DNA from: Chitinivorax tropicus
Lineage (GTDB): Bacteria; Pseudomonadota; Gammaproteobacteria; Burkholderiales; SCOH01
Length of the DNA stretch: 64,000 nt
Direction of reading: 5' to 3'
Assembly: GCF_014202905.1 (NCBI RefSeq)
Contig: NZ_JACHHY010000010.1
Coordinates: 62,001 to 126,000, forward strand
Within the stretch, counting starts at the first letter, position 1; each line of letters starts with the position of its first letter. The position numbers and the translations under genes were made by a program. This document shows, piece after piece, positions 45,442 to 54,432 of the stretch. Under the pieces are notes generated by a model. The model was not told the origin of the DNA and ran no database searches. It saw only the letters and a list, made by a program, of their open reading frames with translations.

Positions 45442-45873
45442 ATATAACCCATCCCTGATACGAGCTTCGCTGAAAGTTCTCATGCGACTTCTGCAGCGCG
45501 GAATCAACTCACAAACCACTCAGACAAATGCAGATACGGCTTACTCCGACGGGGTCGCCGGTTTGCACGCTGAGGCAGGTGAGCGCTCAGGTCAAGAGAC
45601 GGGCCAAGGACGGTGGCGGTTAGTCGTGCCACGGTGACACGCCTGCTAAGCAGGTAGGGCTCCGTCTGTCATGTGCAAACGGATACCTCTTGGATTCATT
45701 GTACGGAAATTTAATGGGCGTGCAATAGTCCGGCGCAATTTTCTTGTATTTTTTTATTGCCAATCACAAATATAATGCACAAATATCGTATCAAACCAAA
45801 TACACAATTGCGAGCGCTTGCTACTACCCTGCCACGCCTATCACCAACGCTCCAAGTATTTGGATTGTTTGAA
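45442..45873. other. 432-bp region with a possible structured RNA
   Basis: Upstream of the zinc-ribbon gene. Nested complementarities occur: CCAAG (45604-45608) with CTTGG (45689-45693); GACGG (45609-45613) with CCGTC (45662-45666); inside, TGGC (45614-45617) with GCCA (45628-45631) and CCTGC-TAA-GCAGG (45642-45654). This would make a three-way junction. A TGAGCGCTCA palindrome lies at about 45580. No gene is seen; 45700-45860 is AT-rich. Confidence 0.35.
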
Positions 45874-46920
45874 TTAATTCACCGGCCTCACACATGCTTC
45901 GACTCGTTGACAGGCCATCTCGGTCTCTTCAACGATACGCTCCATCAGTGCCGCCACAGTCGGCACATCATCAATCAGCCCCTGTATCTGCCCAATCATC
46001 TGCACCCCCTGCTCCAGATTGCCTTGCTCCGTGGCCAGCTTGAAACGAGGTGTTGCCGCACCAAAATACGCAATTTGTAACATAGTAGCAGGGCCTTTCA
46101 ACAATGTCCCCAACAATAGCTTCGGGATTGGCACCTGCATGGACTTGGCGACTGACAACGCTGTAAATAGGGCCTTCAACAGCCCCATTGGTTTCTTCTG
46201 CAATGCGTCGGTGCGGGGCGTCTTCATCACCCGGCAAGGTATCCCATCAAATCGGGTGGAATAAAGTGTGTCCGCCACCTGCTTGCCGGTGATGGCGGTC
46301 TTGGTATTGGCGTGCAGCGGGCTTTCCTGAGTCATCGCAAATCGCGTTCCCATCGCCACTCCCTCCGCCCCTAGCGCCAACGCAGCCAATAGTCCGCCGC
46401 CATTGCCAAAGCCACCCGTTGCGATGATCGGTATCTGAACCAATCGTGCAATGGCGGGCACCAGCACCAGCGAAGTCACTTCCCCGCCGTGGGCTGCGGC
46501 TTCATGGCCGGTGACCAACAACGCATCGCAGCCAATCCGCTCTGCAGCTTGAGCATGCTTCTCGGTCACGACGGTTGCAATCACTTTGCCACCATAGGCA
46601 TGCGCTCGGGTCACGATCCAGTCCCCTTTGCCCAGTGAGAAATTGATGACTGGCACTTGCTCTGCCAAAGCCACTTCCGCATTTTCTTTGGCACCGGGCA
46701 TCATCAAGGTGCAACCGATGCCGAATGGCTTATTGGTCAACTCACGGATACGCCGAATGGCGCTCCGCGTCTGCTCTGGGCTCAGTGGGCCGGTGGCGAG
46801 GATTCCCAGCCCACCGGCTTCACTGACGGCGGCCACCAGCTCAGGCACGGCAATCCAGCTCATTCCTGGGCAGACAATGGGGTGCTCGATGCCAAGCAGC
46901 TCGGTCAGACGGGTTTTCAT
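45874..46920 (-). CDS. Nitronate monooxygenase family FMN protein
   Basis: 348-aa TIM-barrel flavoprotein (2-nitropropane dioxygenase-like). 'LGIEHPIVCPGMSWIAVPELV', 'SEAGGLGILATGPLSPEQ', 'GHEAAAHGGEVTSLVLVPAI' (catalytic His region 'VTGHEAAAHGG'), 'IPIIATGGFGNGGGLLAALAL' (phosphate binding), 'GAEGVAMGTRFAMTQES'. Substrate may be alkyl nitronates or another nitro compound. Single gene, weak ribosome-binding site; ATG chosen by family N-terminus. Confidence 0.88.
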   Translation of the reverse strand: MKTRLTELLGIEHPIVCPGMSWIAVPELVAAVSEAGGLGILATGPLSPEQTRSAIRRIRELTNKPFGIGCTLMMPGAKENAEVALAEQVPVINFSLGKGDWIVTRAHAYGGKVIATVVTEKHAQAAERIGCDALLVTGHEAAAHGGEVTSLVLVPAIARLVQIPIIATGGFGNGGGLLAALALGAEGVAMGTRFAMTQESPLHANTKTAITGKQVADTLYSTRFDGIPCRVMKTPRTDALQKKPMGLLKALFTALSVAKSMQVPIPKLLLGTLLKGPATMLQIAYFGAATPRFKLATEQGNLEQGVQMIGQIQGLIDDVPTVAALMERIVEETEMACQRVEACVRPVN

Positions 46921-46992
46921 GGCGGGACTCGATGGCTGGGTGATTGATCTGCACAAGTTTAAAACAAGCGTTTGATAGAAACAACCGCCAAT

Positions 46993-47020
46993 AAAAAAGC
47001 CGCAGCAGGTTGCGGCTTTT
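46993..47020. terminator. Terminator after tldD
   Basis: AAAAGCCGCA (46995-47004) with TGCGGCTTTT (47011-47020), 6-nt loop, T6 on the minus strand. Located 25 bp after the tldD stop. Confidence 0.85.
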
Positions 47021-47044
47021 CCGGAAAAGATGGACGAGGCGGGA

Positions 47045-48523
47045 TCAGGCAGTCCCGCCGACAGTCAACCCGCCATCGATGCGCAAGGTGGGCTGCCCCA
47101 CTCCTACCGGCACGCTTTGCCCTTCCTTGCCACAGGTGCCTACGCCTGGATCGAGCGCCATATCATTGCCGATCATGGTGACACGGTTCAGCACATCCGG
47201 GCCATTGCCGATCAAGGTGGCGCCTTTGACTGGATAGGTGATCTTGCCATCTTCGATCATGTAGGCTTCGGCAGCCGAAAACACGAACTTGCCGCTGGTG
47301 ATGTCCACCTGCCCGCCACCGAAGTTGGCGGCATAGATGCCATGCTTGACCGAGGCGATGATCTCATCGTGCGTTTTGTCGCCCGAGAGCATGTAGGTAT
47401 TGGTCATGCGAGGCATGGGGATATGCGCATAGCTCTCGCGCCGGCCATTGCCCGTCACTGGCACGCCCATCAAGCGGGCGTTCATCGCATCTTGTAGATA
47501 GCCTTTGAGCACACCATTTTCAATCAGTGTCGTGCACTGGGTCGGGTTGCCTTCATCGTCCACATTCAATGAGCCACGACGCTGAAACAGCGTGCCATCA
47601 TCGACCACGGTCACGCCTGTTGCGGCGACTTTCTCACCGATACGGTCCGAGAACGCGCTGGACCCTTTCCGATTGAAATCACCCTCCAGGCCATGGCCAA
47701 TTGCCTCATGCAGCAGGATGCCCGGCCAACCCGCTCCCAGCACCACAGTCATCTCGCCCGCCGGGGCTGGGCGCGCAGACAGATTGATCACCGCCTGATG
47801 AACCGCCTTGGCTGCGTAGTCACGCAGTACGCCATCATTGAAATAGGCATAGTCGAAACGCCCACCTCCCCCTGCGCTGCCTTGCTCACGGTGGCCGCCC
47901 TCCTCGACGATCACCTGGATCGACAAGCGCACCAAGGGGCGGATATCTGCAGCACGGACACCGTCGTGACGGGCGACCATGATGACTTCGTACTCGGCGG
48001 CCAGATTGGCAATGACTTGCGTGACGCGAGGATCTTCGGCGCGTGCGTAGCGCTCGATCCGCTCCAGCAGCTCGATCTTATCAGCATCACTCAGGCTGGC
48101 GATCGGGTCATGGGGTAGATACAAACCACGGCCTTGATGGCGTTGCACCATGCCGACCTGACGATTGCCACCCTGACGGGCAATGGCCCGCGTGGCGTCT
48201 GCAGCCTGTTTCAGGGCAGGCAGACTGATGTCGTCGGAATAGGCAAATGCCGTCTTCTCTCCCGACACAGCCCGGACACCCACGCCCTGATCGATGTTGA
48301 AGCTGCCGGACTTGACGATCCCTTCTTCCAGTGTCCACCCCTCTGAACGGCTGTATTGAAAATACAGGTCAGCGTAGTCCACGTCATGCGTCATGATCTC
48401 GCTGAATACGCGGTCGAGGGCGTGATCATCCAACGCATAAGGCGCCAACAGCGTATCGCGGGCGGTGTCGAACAAGGTGGATGGATTGGGCTGATAAATC
48501 GCGCTTGTAGCTTGTGTCTGCAT
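47045..48523 (-). CDS. tldD: TldD metalloprotease subunit
   Basis: 492 aa. TldD/TldE proteases cut small unfolded or modified peptides (microcin maturation, antitoxin turnover). Zinc-binding HExxxH in '[20 protein letters not shown]', with the downstream cysteine region '[20 protein letters not shown]'. '[20 protein letters not shown]' and '[19 protein letters not shown]' are the typical N-domain. The partner tldE is not in the window. It follows a membrane-protein gene and a nitrilase gene on the same strand. Confidence 0.95.
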   Translation of the reverse strand: MQTQATSAIYQPNPSTLFDTARDTLLAPYALDDHALDRVFSEIMTHDVDYADLYFQYSRSEGWTLEEGIVKSGSFNIDQGVGVRAVSGEKTAFAYSDDISLPALKQAADATRAIARQGGNRQVGMVQRHQGRGLYLPHDPIASLSDADKIELLERIERYARAEDPRVTQVIANLAAEYEVIMVARHDGVRAADIRPLVRLSIQVIVEEGGHREQGSAGGGGRFDYAYFNDGVLRDYAAKAVHQAVINLSARPAPAGEMTVVLGAGWPGILLHEAIGHGLEGDFNRKGSSAFSDRIGEKVAATGVTVVDDGTLFQRRGSLNVDDEGNPTQCTTLIENGVLKGYLQDAMNARLMGVPVTGNGRRESYAHIPMPRMTNTYMLSGDKTHDEIIASVKHGIYAANFGGGQVDITSGKFVFSAAEAYMIEDGKITYPVKGATLIGNGPDVLNRVTMIGNDMALDPGVGTCGKEGQSVPVGVGQPTLRIDGGLTVGGTA

Positions 48524-48534
48524 ATGATTTCTCT

Positions 48535-49020
48535 TCATTCTGACGGTGGGTGCCGACGTACGCTGATACGCCGCACCCAACCGGGTTCGCTTTCTTCGGC
48601 GGCTTGCCGCTGCCCTTCCAGCTGAGTTGTTAGGCTCGATTGTAACGCAATCAGCTCAAGACGACCGACCCGCGCACAGATTCCCCACATGGCGAAAACG
48701 CAACCCAGATATTGCACCGTGCCAGACAGATGCAATGTGGACGACCACGCAGCCGCGCCGCCCAGCCATTTGGCCACCGGCATCAGGAAGAAGATGGCCA
48801 GCCCGAACACCATGCTCAACGAACCTCGCGAGTGCAAATCGACCCGGATCAAGGCCCGGTAGCTGACTATGCCGACCAGGGCGCTCGCGCACCAGAACAT
48901 TGGGCCGGTTGGCAGCACAGGCTGGACATAACCAGCCACCAGCAGGCCCAATACCACCCACAGCCACCAAGTCCGGACAAGTGAATTGGCCAGGCGTAAC
49001 TGGCTGACAGTCAGCGACAT
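48535..49020 (-). CDS. Hypothetical inner-membrane protein, 161 aa
   Basis: From [16 protein letters not shown], with four hydrophobic segments (about 17-38, 45-62, 72-93, 104-125): '[19 protein letters not shown]', '[18 protein letters not shown]', '[20 protein letters not shown]', '[18 protein letters not shown]'. A soluble, charged C-terminus follows. No recognised domain. It starts 20 bp after the nitrilase stop and ends 12 bp before tldD, so it is an operon member. Confidence 0.75.
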   Translation of the reverse strand: MSLTVSQLRLANSLVRTWWLWVVLGLLVAGYVQPVLPTGPMFWCASALVGIVSYRALIRVDLHSRGSLSMVFGLAIFFLMPVAKWLGGAAAWSSTLHLSGTVQYLGCVFAMWGICARVGRLELIALQSSLTTQLEGQRQAAEESEPGWVRRISVRRHPPSE

Positions 49021-49040
49021 CGGATCACGCTGTAGCCTGC

Positions 49041-49904
49041 TCACAATGTGCGGTGGGACAGGGCTGGGAGGCTGCCACGCAGCCGCTGTTGATAGGCAGG
49101 ATTGATGTTTGCCACCACGATACCCGATCCCCGTGACAGGCGATCCAACACCACCCCCCATGGGTCGATGATCATGCTGTCACCATGTGTCTCCCGCCCA
49201 TTGCGGTGATAGCCACCTTGCGCAGCGGCAATCACATAGGTCAGGTTTTCGATGGCCCGCGCCCGCAGCAATGTTTCCCAATGGGCCTTGCCGGTTGTTT
49301 CGGTGAAGGCTGCCGGCACCACGATCATATCGACCGGATGCATGGCACGATACAACTCGGGGAATCGCAAATCGTAGCATATCGACAGACCGATCCGCCC
49401 AAATGGGGTGTCCACCACCACGACATCCTTGCCGGGCTCGATGGTCCGCTCTTCCGAATAGTGCTCGGCGCCCATCTGCAGACCAAACAAGTGGATCTTG
49501 TCATAACGGGCCACCTGCTTGCCTTTGTCGTCATAGACCAGACAAGCATTACGCACCTTGTCGGGCTGATCACTGGCCAGCGGCACCGAGCCCCCGATGA
49601 TCCACATCTTGTGCTTCTTTGCCATTTTCGCCAGAAAACGCTGGATCGGACCTTTGCCCTCTTCTTCACGCGCATCGACCTTATCCGTTTCCTTCATGCC
49701 CATGATCGCGAAATACTCGGGCAGCACCGCCAACCTGGCACCTTCCTTGGCAGCCATGTCCAACAACATTTCGGCTTCGGTCAGATTGGCGGATACAGTC
49801 GGGCCGGACGCCATCTGGATGGCGGCAACCCGGGCTGCGCCATTCACAGCAGGTTGCGAAATGATCTTTTTGGTCTTGTTTGAGCTATGTGCTTTGGTAG
49901 ACAT
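49041..49904 (-). CDS. Carbon-nitrogen hydrolase (nitrilase superfamily, Nit-like)
   Basis: 287-aa cytoplasmic amidase. Catalytic triad: Glu in 'AVLPEYFAIMG', Lys in 'YDKIHLFGLQMG', Cys in 'GLSICYDLRFPELYRAM'. The family includes deaminated-glutathione amidase and omega-amidase; the exact substrate is not clear. The N-terminal 20 residues (lysine/asparagine/serine-rich) are an extension. It is part of the yhdP-nit-membrane protein-tldD group often kept together in betaproteobacteria. Confidence 0.92.
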   Translation of the reverse strand: MSTKAHSSNKTKKIISQPAVNGAARVAAIQMASGPTVSANLTEAEMLLDMAAKEGARLAVLPEYFAIMGMKETDKVDAREEEGKGPIQRFLAKMAKKHKMWIIGGSVPLASDQPDKVRNACLVYDDKGKQVARYDKIHLFGLQMGAEHYSEERTIEPGKDVVVVDTPFGRIGLSICYDLRFPELYRAMHPVDMIVVPAAFTETTGKAHWETLLRARAIENLTYVIAAAQGGYHRNGRETHGDSMIIDPWGVVLDRLSRGSGIVVANINPAYQQRLRGSLPALSHRTL

Positions 49905-50141
49905 GATTTGTTCTCATCATTGCATGCTACGATTGTTCAGGACTGCCTCTGCGGTGGCCGGTCAATCATGGCCAACCGGCGAAATGGCATGACCGATCGC
50001 GCCGGCCCAGCCAAGCCCATGGCTGATCCTTCAACAAACCGGCACGTCTGCTTTCAGCATAGTGTGTCATTGTGGGTTTGTGTGCTGGTCAACCCTGAGC
50101 CCTACCGGCCCGATGTCAGCGCGTGTGACGCAGCCAGGGAA

Positions 50142-50161
50142 CCAAGTGGTCGATCACTTGG
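50142..50161. other. Intergenic inverted repeat between yhdP and the nitrilase gene
   Basis: CCAAGTG (50142-50148) with CACTTGG (50155-50161), 6-nt loop GTCGAT, no T run. The surrounding 295-bp gap has no gene I can support. Confidence 0.4.
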
Positions 50162-50199
50162 CTTGTCATGCCCCAGCCAACCGTGCTGGCTACCGGTGG

Positions 50200-53100
50200 T
50201 CAACGTGCGCTTTGGGGCTCACGCTTGGGCTTGGGCGGTGCCCCTTTTTCCACCTTGGGATCACGCCAATCACCGCTGATTTGATATTCATAGGCAATCA
50301 GCTGCCCGATCGGCTCTTGCATCAGCTTCTGCAACACCAGCGCCCCCACGCCGGCCAAGGGGTTGGCCAGGGCCGCCCAGGCAGCGATGGATACGCCCTC
50401 ACCTACCTTCGGGACGACTCGCACCGACAGGTTCTGCGTCTCCTTGGCAATATCCACCTCCCCTTTCATATTGATCAAGGCTGCCGGGCTGATGATGACG
50501 CCATTGTCTGTCGTCAATATGCCCTTGTTGATCTGCGCTTTGCCTGTGACCGCGTCAAAAGCCAACCCTTCACTGAAGACATCACCGAAATCCAGCGACA
50601 TCCGCCGTGGCAGCGACTGCAGTGACAGAATCCCCAACAATCGCCCGATGCCGGGGTCGATCTTCTCGAACTGGCCATTTTTCGCATCCAAGGCCAAGTG
50701 TCCGGTCAAGGTCGGGTAGGCAGGATCATAGGGGCTGCCCTGCCAGCTCAATTGCCCCTCCAGCTTGGCGGTGCCTTTGCGAACCGTATCGGCATAGCCA
50801 AAACGGGCAAGGTATTTACCAACGTCGTCGCTTTCGATCTGGACATTGAATTGCGACACCTCGGGCCGGGCACGGAATGCCCACTGCCCATCTGCCTTCA
50901 ATGTACCCTCAGGGGATTGCAGCACCAGCTTTTCAAAACGCAGAGAATCCCCGCGTGGCTGGGCTCGCAGCTCGACTTTGCCCAAGGTGTGATCCTTGTA
51001 GACCAGGTTATCGATACCGATATCCAGCCAGGGCAATGCGTTGCCCTGCGTATTGGTCAAGCTGTCCGGGCCACGCTCTGCGGCGATCAATGGCAGCTGC
51101 AGCCGCTTCAGACGGGCGGTCACCCGACCGCTCTGCTGGCTGTTCCAGCTCACCACGCCTTGTAGCTCCTGGCTGTTCACATTGAACAACCAGGAGCTAC
51201 CCTCATGCTGGGCACTCAGTTTGACCTCTTTGATAGTCTTGTCGAGGATGGTCAGGCTGCCTGCACGCACATCGGAAATGGTCAAGGATGACAGCTCGCT
51301 GCTGCCACCTGGGCCTGCCAACAAGGGCAACCAGCGGTCCGCGTCGAACGCCGATAGCGTACCCGCCACGTTGACGCCATTTTTGATCGCACCCACCACC
51401 GGAATGGCGTCGCTCACCCCTCCGGCCTGCTCCACACTGGGGGTCAGGGTCACATTGCCCGCCATGGGCTGGCCTGGGCGCTCCAACATGTCCAGCATCA
51501 GTTGTCTATCCACCCGCAGCTGCCAGCGGGTCTGCCCGGCTGAGTCCGCAAGCTGCAGCCGCATGGGGCGCTGCTCACCGGCGGCCTTGGCAAAGGGTGG
51601 CGGCAGATCAGCTGCCATCCCTTGCAGGTTGGATTCCACCAACAGATCCGTCCCATTCCTGCGGATCGACAACCCCAGCTGGAACGGCGTCTCACCTTTC
51701 AATTGCTTATACAGCGGGCGATTCAGCCAAGCATGCAGGCCCACGCCAGTCACGCGCCCTCGGCCATTGATTCGGACCGTGCCATCTGCCAGCGTATCGG
51801 CATTGGCCACAAATCGCCCACCCAGGCCATCGCCCGCCAGGTTGTTGAAGGCAATGCCCCGCTCAGTGAATTGCAGGTTACCGCTCACGTTATCGAGTGT
51901 CGGGATGGTTTTGCCAAAATCCAAGCGGTTGCCGGCAAATCGCACCGTGCCATTCACCTTGGTATCGTCCGCATGCTCCAACGGGATGTCCAGCTTCAGC
52001 GATAGCTTGGCATTGCCCTGTGCTTTGATCGTGCGGGTGAACCCATCCAGCGACCGATCAACCGGACTGTTGTCCACATAACGCAGCAGATCATCAGCCT
52101 TCCCCTCGACTTCGCCATCGATCAGGAGTTGCTCGCCCTTGTCCAGGCTGGGTATATCGCCGGTCACTTTGATGATCCGCGAGCCCATGATGGTGCCGCT
52201 CTTGCTTTCGATACGCAGCTTGTCGCCCACGAAAGCCAGCTTGGCGTTCAATTTGTCGATCTGCGGCCACCCGGGCGCAAACTGCAGGTCGATGTCTCGC
52301 GTATCGACATCGACACGGAACACGCCCGTATTGGGTTTATCGAAGGGAAAGTGATCCAGCTCGCCTTGCAGCACCATATGCGCACGCTCTGCCGTGCCGC
52401 TTTTGAGCGCTGTCTTCAGCCAATCCCGCAAATCCGCAGAAGTCACCAAAGGCAGGTATTGCCACACCACATTGGCTTTGACCCGGCTGAGATCGGCTTT
52501 GAGATCGGCTCTGCCCGCCCCTTTTCCGGTGTATTGATACTCACCGCCCAAGTCCAGGTTCAAGTCCCCATTACTGACTTTGAACCGGCGCACCTGTGCC
52601 CGCCACTGCGCCTGATCACGCCGCCAATCAATGGCCGCATCCAGCCGACCCAATGCCAAAGGTGCTGCAAATACGCCGGGCATCGACAGGCTGGCATCTT
52701 CACCATCCAATGTCACCGTACCACCTTGCTCACTCGCCAACACCGCACCGCTCAGATTGCTGACGCCCGGCAGATCATCCACTGGGGCAAAGCCGACCTG
52801 TTCAAACGCACCGCTGAATCGATAACGCTGGGCAGGGGGGGCAGACCACTCGAACCGGACATCCTTCAACCGGCCATGCGGACTGGATTGCAGCAAGGCC
52901 TGATTGACCTTGGCCGGCAACGGCAAGGCACCTGCCAGCTCAGCCAATGGCGCCAGATCCAGCGCGGGGGCGTTGAGCTTGGTCAGCTGCCACCCAGTCG
53001 CACCGGTATCGGTCAGCTCTACCTGCAATTGTCGTTGGCGAATCGGCGCTGCGGGTTTGCGGTCCAGATCGAAGCGACTGAGCTGCAGATCGTACTGCGC

Positions 53101-54075
53101 GCCATTCACCGCCAAGGCAAATTCGGTGTCCAATCGCTGCACGATCAAGGGGGCCAGCTGTTGCCCAAACCGTAGGTTGACATCATTCAGCATCAACGCC
53201 ATCTGCAGCTGCTTGAGCCTACCCTTATCCAGCTGCAGCGTGCCGCTGACGCCGCCCTTACCTTTTTCGATTGTGATCGGGTAGCGAATCCACTGCCGCC
53301 AGGCCGCCAGATCGGCATATGACAGATTGAACTGCGTGCGCCCCGACCAGCTCGCGAGATCGGCAACGCGCTTGCCACGCAGATTGCCCTGCAGGCTGAG
53401 CTGGGAGGCCAGCTTGGCGGGAGGCGTACCCTGCAGGGTGAAGTGGTGGCGGCCAAATCGGTTGTCGAGCCGGAAATCCACTGCATCGATACTCAGGGGC
53501 GGTGCAGCGAACTGGTCATCCAGCCAGCTCACCTTGGCCTGCAGGATCTCGATGGAGGATTGTTCCAGCACCCAATCGGCAAATCCATTGTCCGGCCCGT
53601 CACCATTCAGCGGGATACCCGCCAGCGAAATGACTCCTTCCGGGCTGCGCCGGATCACCAATGCCGGTCGATTGATCGACAGGGATGCAAAACGCAACTT
53701 GAACAAGACCGGGGACCACCAGGACACAGTCGCTGACACCTGGTCGAAATCCAGTGCCTGACGCCCACTTTTGTCATAGAGGTGGACATCTTTGAACACG
53801 ATGCGGGGAGATAGACCATCCCAATAGCCTGACAGGTGGCCAATACGCAGCGGCAAGCCAATTTCACTTGCGGCCAGCTTCACCAGATCGGGGCGATATT
53901 GATCCAGATTCGGGAACAGCCAGAACTGCAGCGTCGCCCAGATGGACACCCCCAGCACCAGCGTAGCGATGATGATCCGTCGCAGGGCGTGGGCATGCCA
54001 CAGCAAAGTGCGCGAAGCAATCCTGCGACAGTAACGAAATAACGTGAAAGCCTTATTTGGCGAATGATCAGACAT
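50200..54075 (-). CDS. yhdP: YhdP-family AsmA-like protein
   Basis: 1291-aa bridge-like protein of the YhdP/TIGR02099 family, thought to carry phospholipids between inner and outer membranes. One N-terminal transmembrane helix ('RRIIIATLVLGVSIWATLQF'), then 'IGLPLRIGHLSGYWDGLSPR' and a long repetitive beta-rich periplasmic groove, ending in the DUF3971/AsmA2 part with 'DFGDVFSEGLAFDAVTGKAQ' and 'AAWAALANPLAGVGALVLQK'. Length fits E. coli YhdP (1266). The ATG at 54075 follows two TTG codons that are not needed. Confidence 0.94.
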   Translation of the reverse strand: MSDHSPNKAFTLFRYCRRIASRTLLWHAHALRRIIIATLVLGVSIWATLQFWLFPNLDQYRPDLVKLAASEIGLPLRIGHLSGYWDGLSPRIVFKDVHLYDKSGRQALDFDQVSATVSWWSPVLFKLRFASLSINRPALVIRRSPEGVISLAGIPLNGDGPDNGFADWVLEQSSIEILQAKVSWLDDQFAAPPLSIDAVDFRLDNRFGRHHFTLQGTPPAKLASQLSLQGNLRGKRVADLASWSGRTQFNLSYADLAAWRQWIRYPITIEKGKGGVSGTLQLDKGRLKQLQMALMLNDVNLRFGQQLAPLIVQRLDTEFALAVNGAQYDLQLSRFDLDRKPAAPIRQRQLQVELTDTGATGWQLTKLNAPALDLAPLAELAGALPLPAKVNQALLQSSPHGRLKDVRFEWSAPPAQRYRFSGAFEQVGFAPVDDLPGVSNLSGAVLASEQGGTVTLDGEDASLSMPGVFAAPLALGRLDAAIDWRRDQAQWRAQVRRFKVSNGDLNLDLGGEYQYTGKGAGRADLKADLSRVKANVVWQYLPLVTSADLRDWLKTALKSGTAERAHMVLQGELDHFPFDKPNTGVFRVDVDTRDIDLQFAPGWPQIDKLNAKLAFVGDKLRIESKSGTIMGSRIIKVTGDIPSLDKGEQLLIDGEVEGKADDLLRYVDNSPVDRSLDGFTRTIKAQGNAKLSLKLDIPLEHADDTKVNGTVRFAGNRLDFGKTIPTLDNVSGNLQFTERGIAFNNLAGDGLGGRFVANADTLADGTVRINGRGRVTGVGLHAWLNRPLYKQLKGETPFQLGLSIRRNGTDLLVESNLQGMAADLPPPFAKAAGEQRPMRLQLADSAGQTRWQLRVDRQLMLDMLERPGQPMAGNVTLTPSVEQAGGVSDAIPVVGAIKNGVNVAGTLSAFDADRWLPLLAGPGGSSELSSLTISDVRAGSLTILDKTIKEVKLSAQHEGSSWLFNVNSQELQGVVSWNSQQSGRVTARLKRLQLPLIAAERGPDSLTNTQGNALPWLDIGIDNLVYKDHTLGKVELRAQPRGDSLRFEKLVLQSPEGTLKADGQWAFRARPEVSQFNVQIESDDVGKYLARFGYADTVRKGTAKLEGQLSWQGSPYDPAYPTLTGHLALDAKNGQFEKIDPGIGRLLGILSLQSLPRRMSLDFGDVFSEGLAFDAVTGKAQINKGILTTDNGVIISPAALINMKGEVDIAKETQNLSVRVVPKVGEGVSIAAWAALANPLAGVGALVLQKLMQEPIGQLIAYEYQISGDWRDPKVEKGAPPKPKREPQSAR

Positions 54076-54432
54076 CAACAATCAACGATTTGTCACGGTA
54101 TGGCACGCACGCCATACCGCAGGCCCCGATGGGCCTTGCCAAAGGCCATCAACACAACCAGGGTAGACCACCCCGGACCCAACGCAGGATGGGCTTGTAT
54201 CATTGCCCAACCCACCTCTCCATCTATACCATCTATAGCCAGGTTCTGTTGACACCATTCGGCTGAGTATAGCGAGCAAATGACGCCCGCAGTATTGTCC
54301 TTACCCACAACCGGTGCTGCATAAGTGACGATACGATATCAGCCGAACCAGGAACCAACGCTGAACAGATGATGATTTCCTGCAGATCATCTTACCCGTC
54401 AACGCGATGCCATTCTATCGAAAGCTCTGACA
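54076..54432. other. 357-bp divergent region between yhdP and glnE
   Basis: Carries the promoters of both genes. No ORF with a recognisable product, no repeat or terminator seen. Confidence 0.5.

Noticed and set aside
45604-45700. tRNA-Ser-like fragment (CCTGCTAAGCAGG resembles an anticodon arm)
   Set aside because: The loop is only three bases in the best pairing, and no acceptor stem, T-loop motif or CCA end is found.
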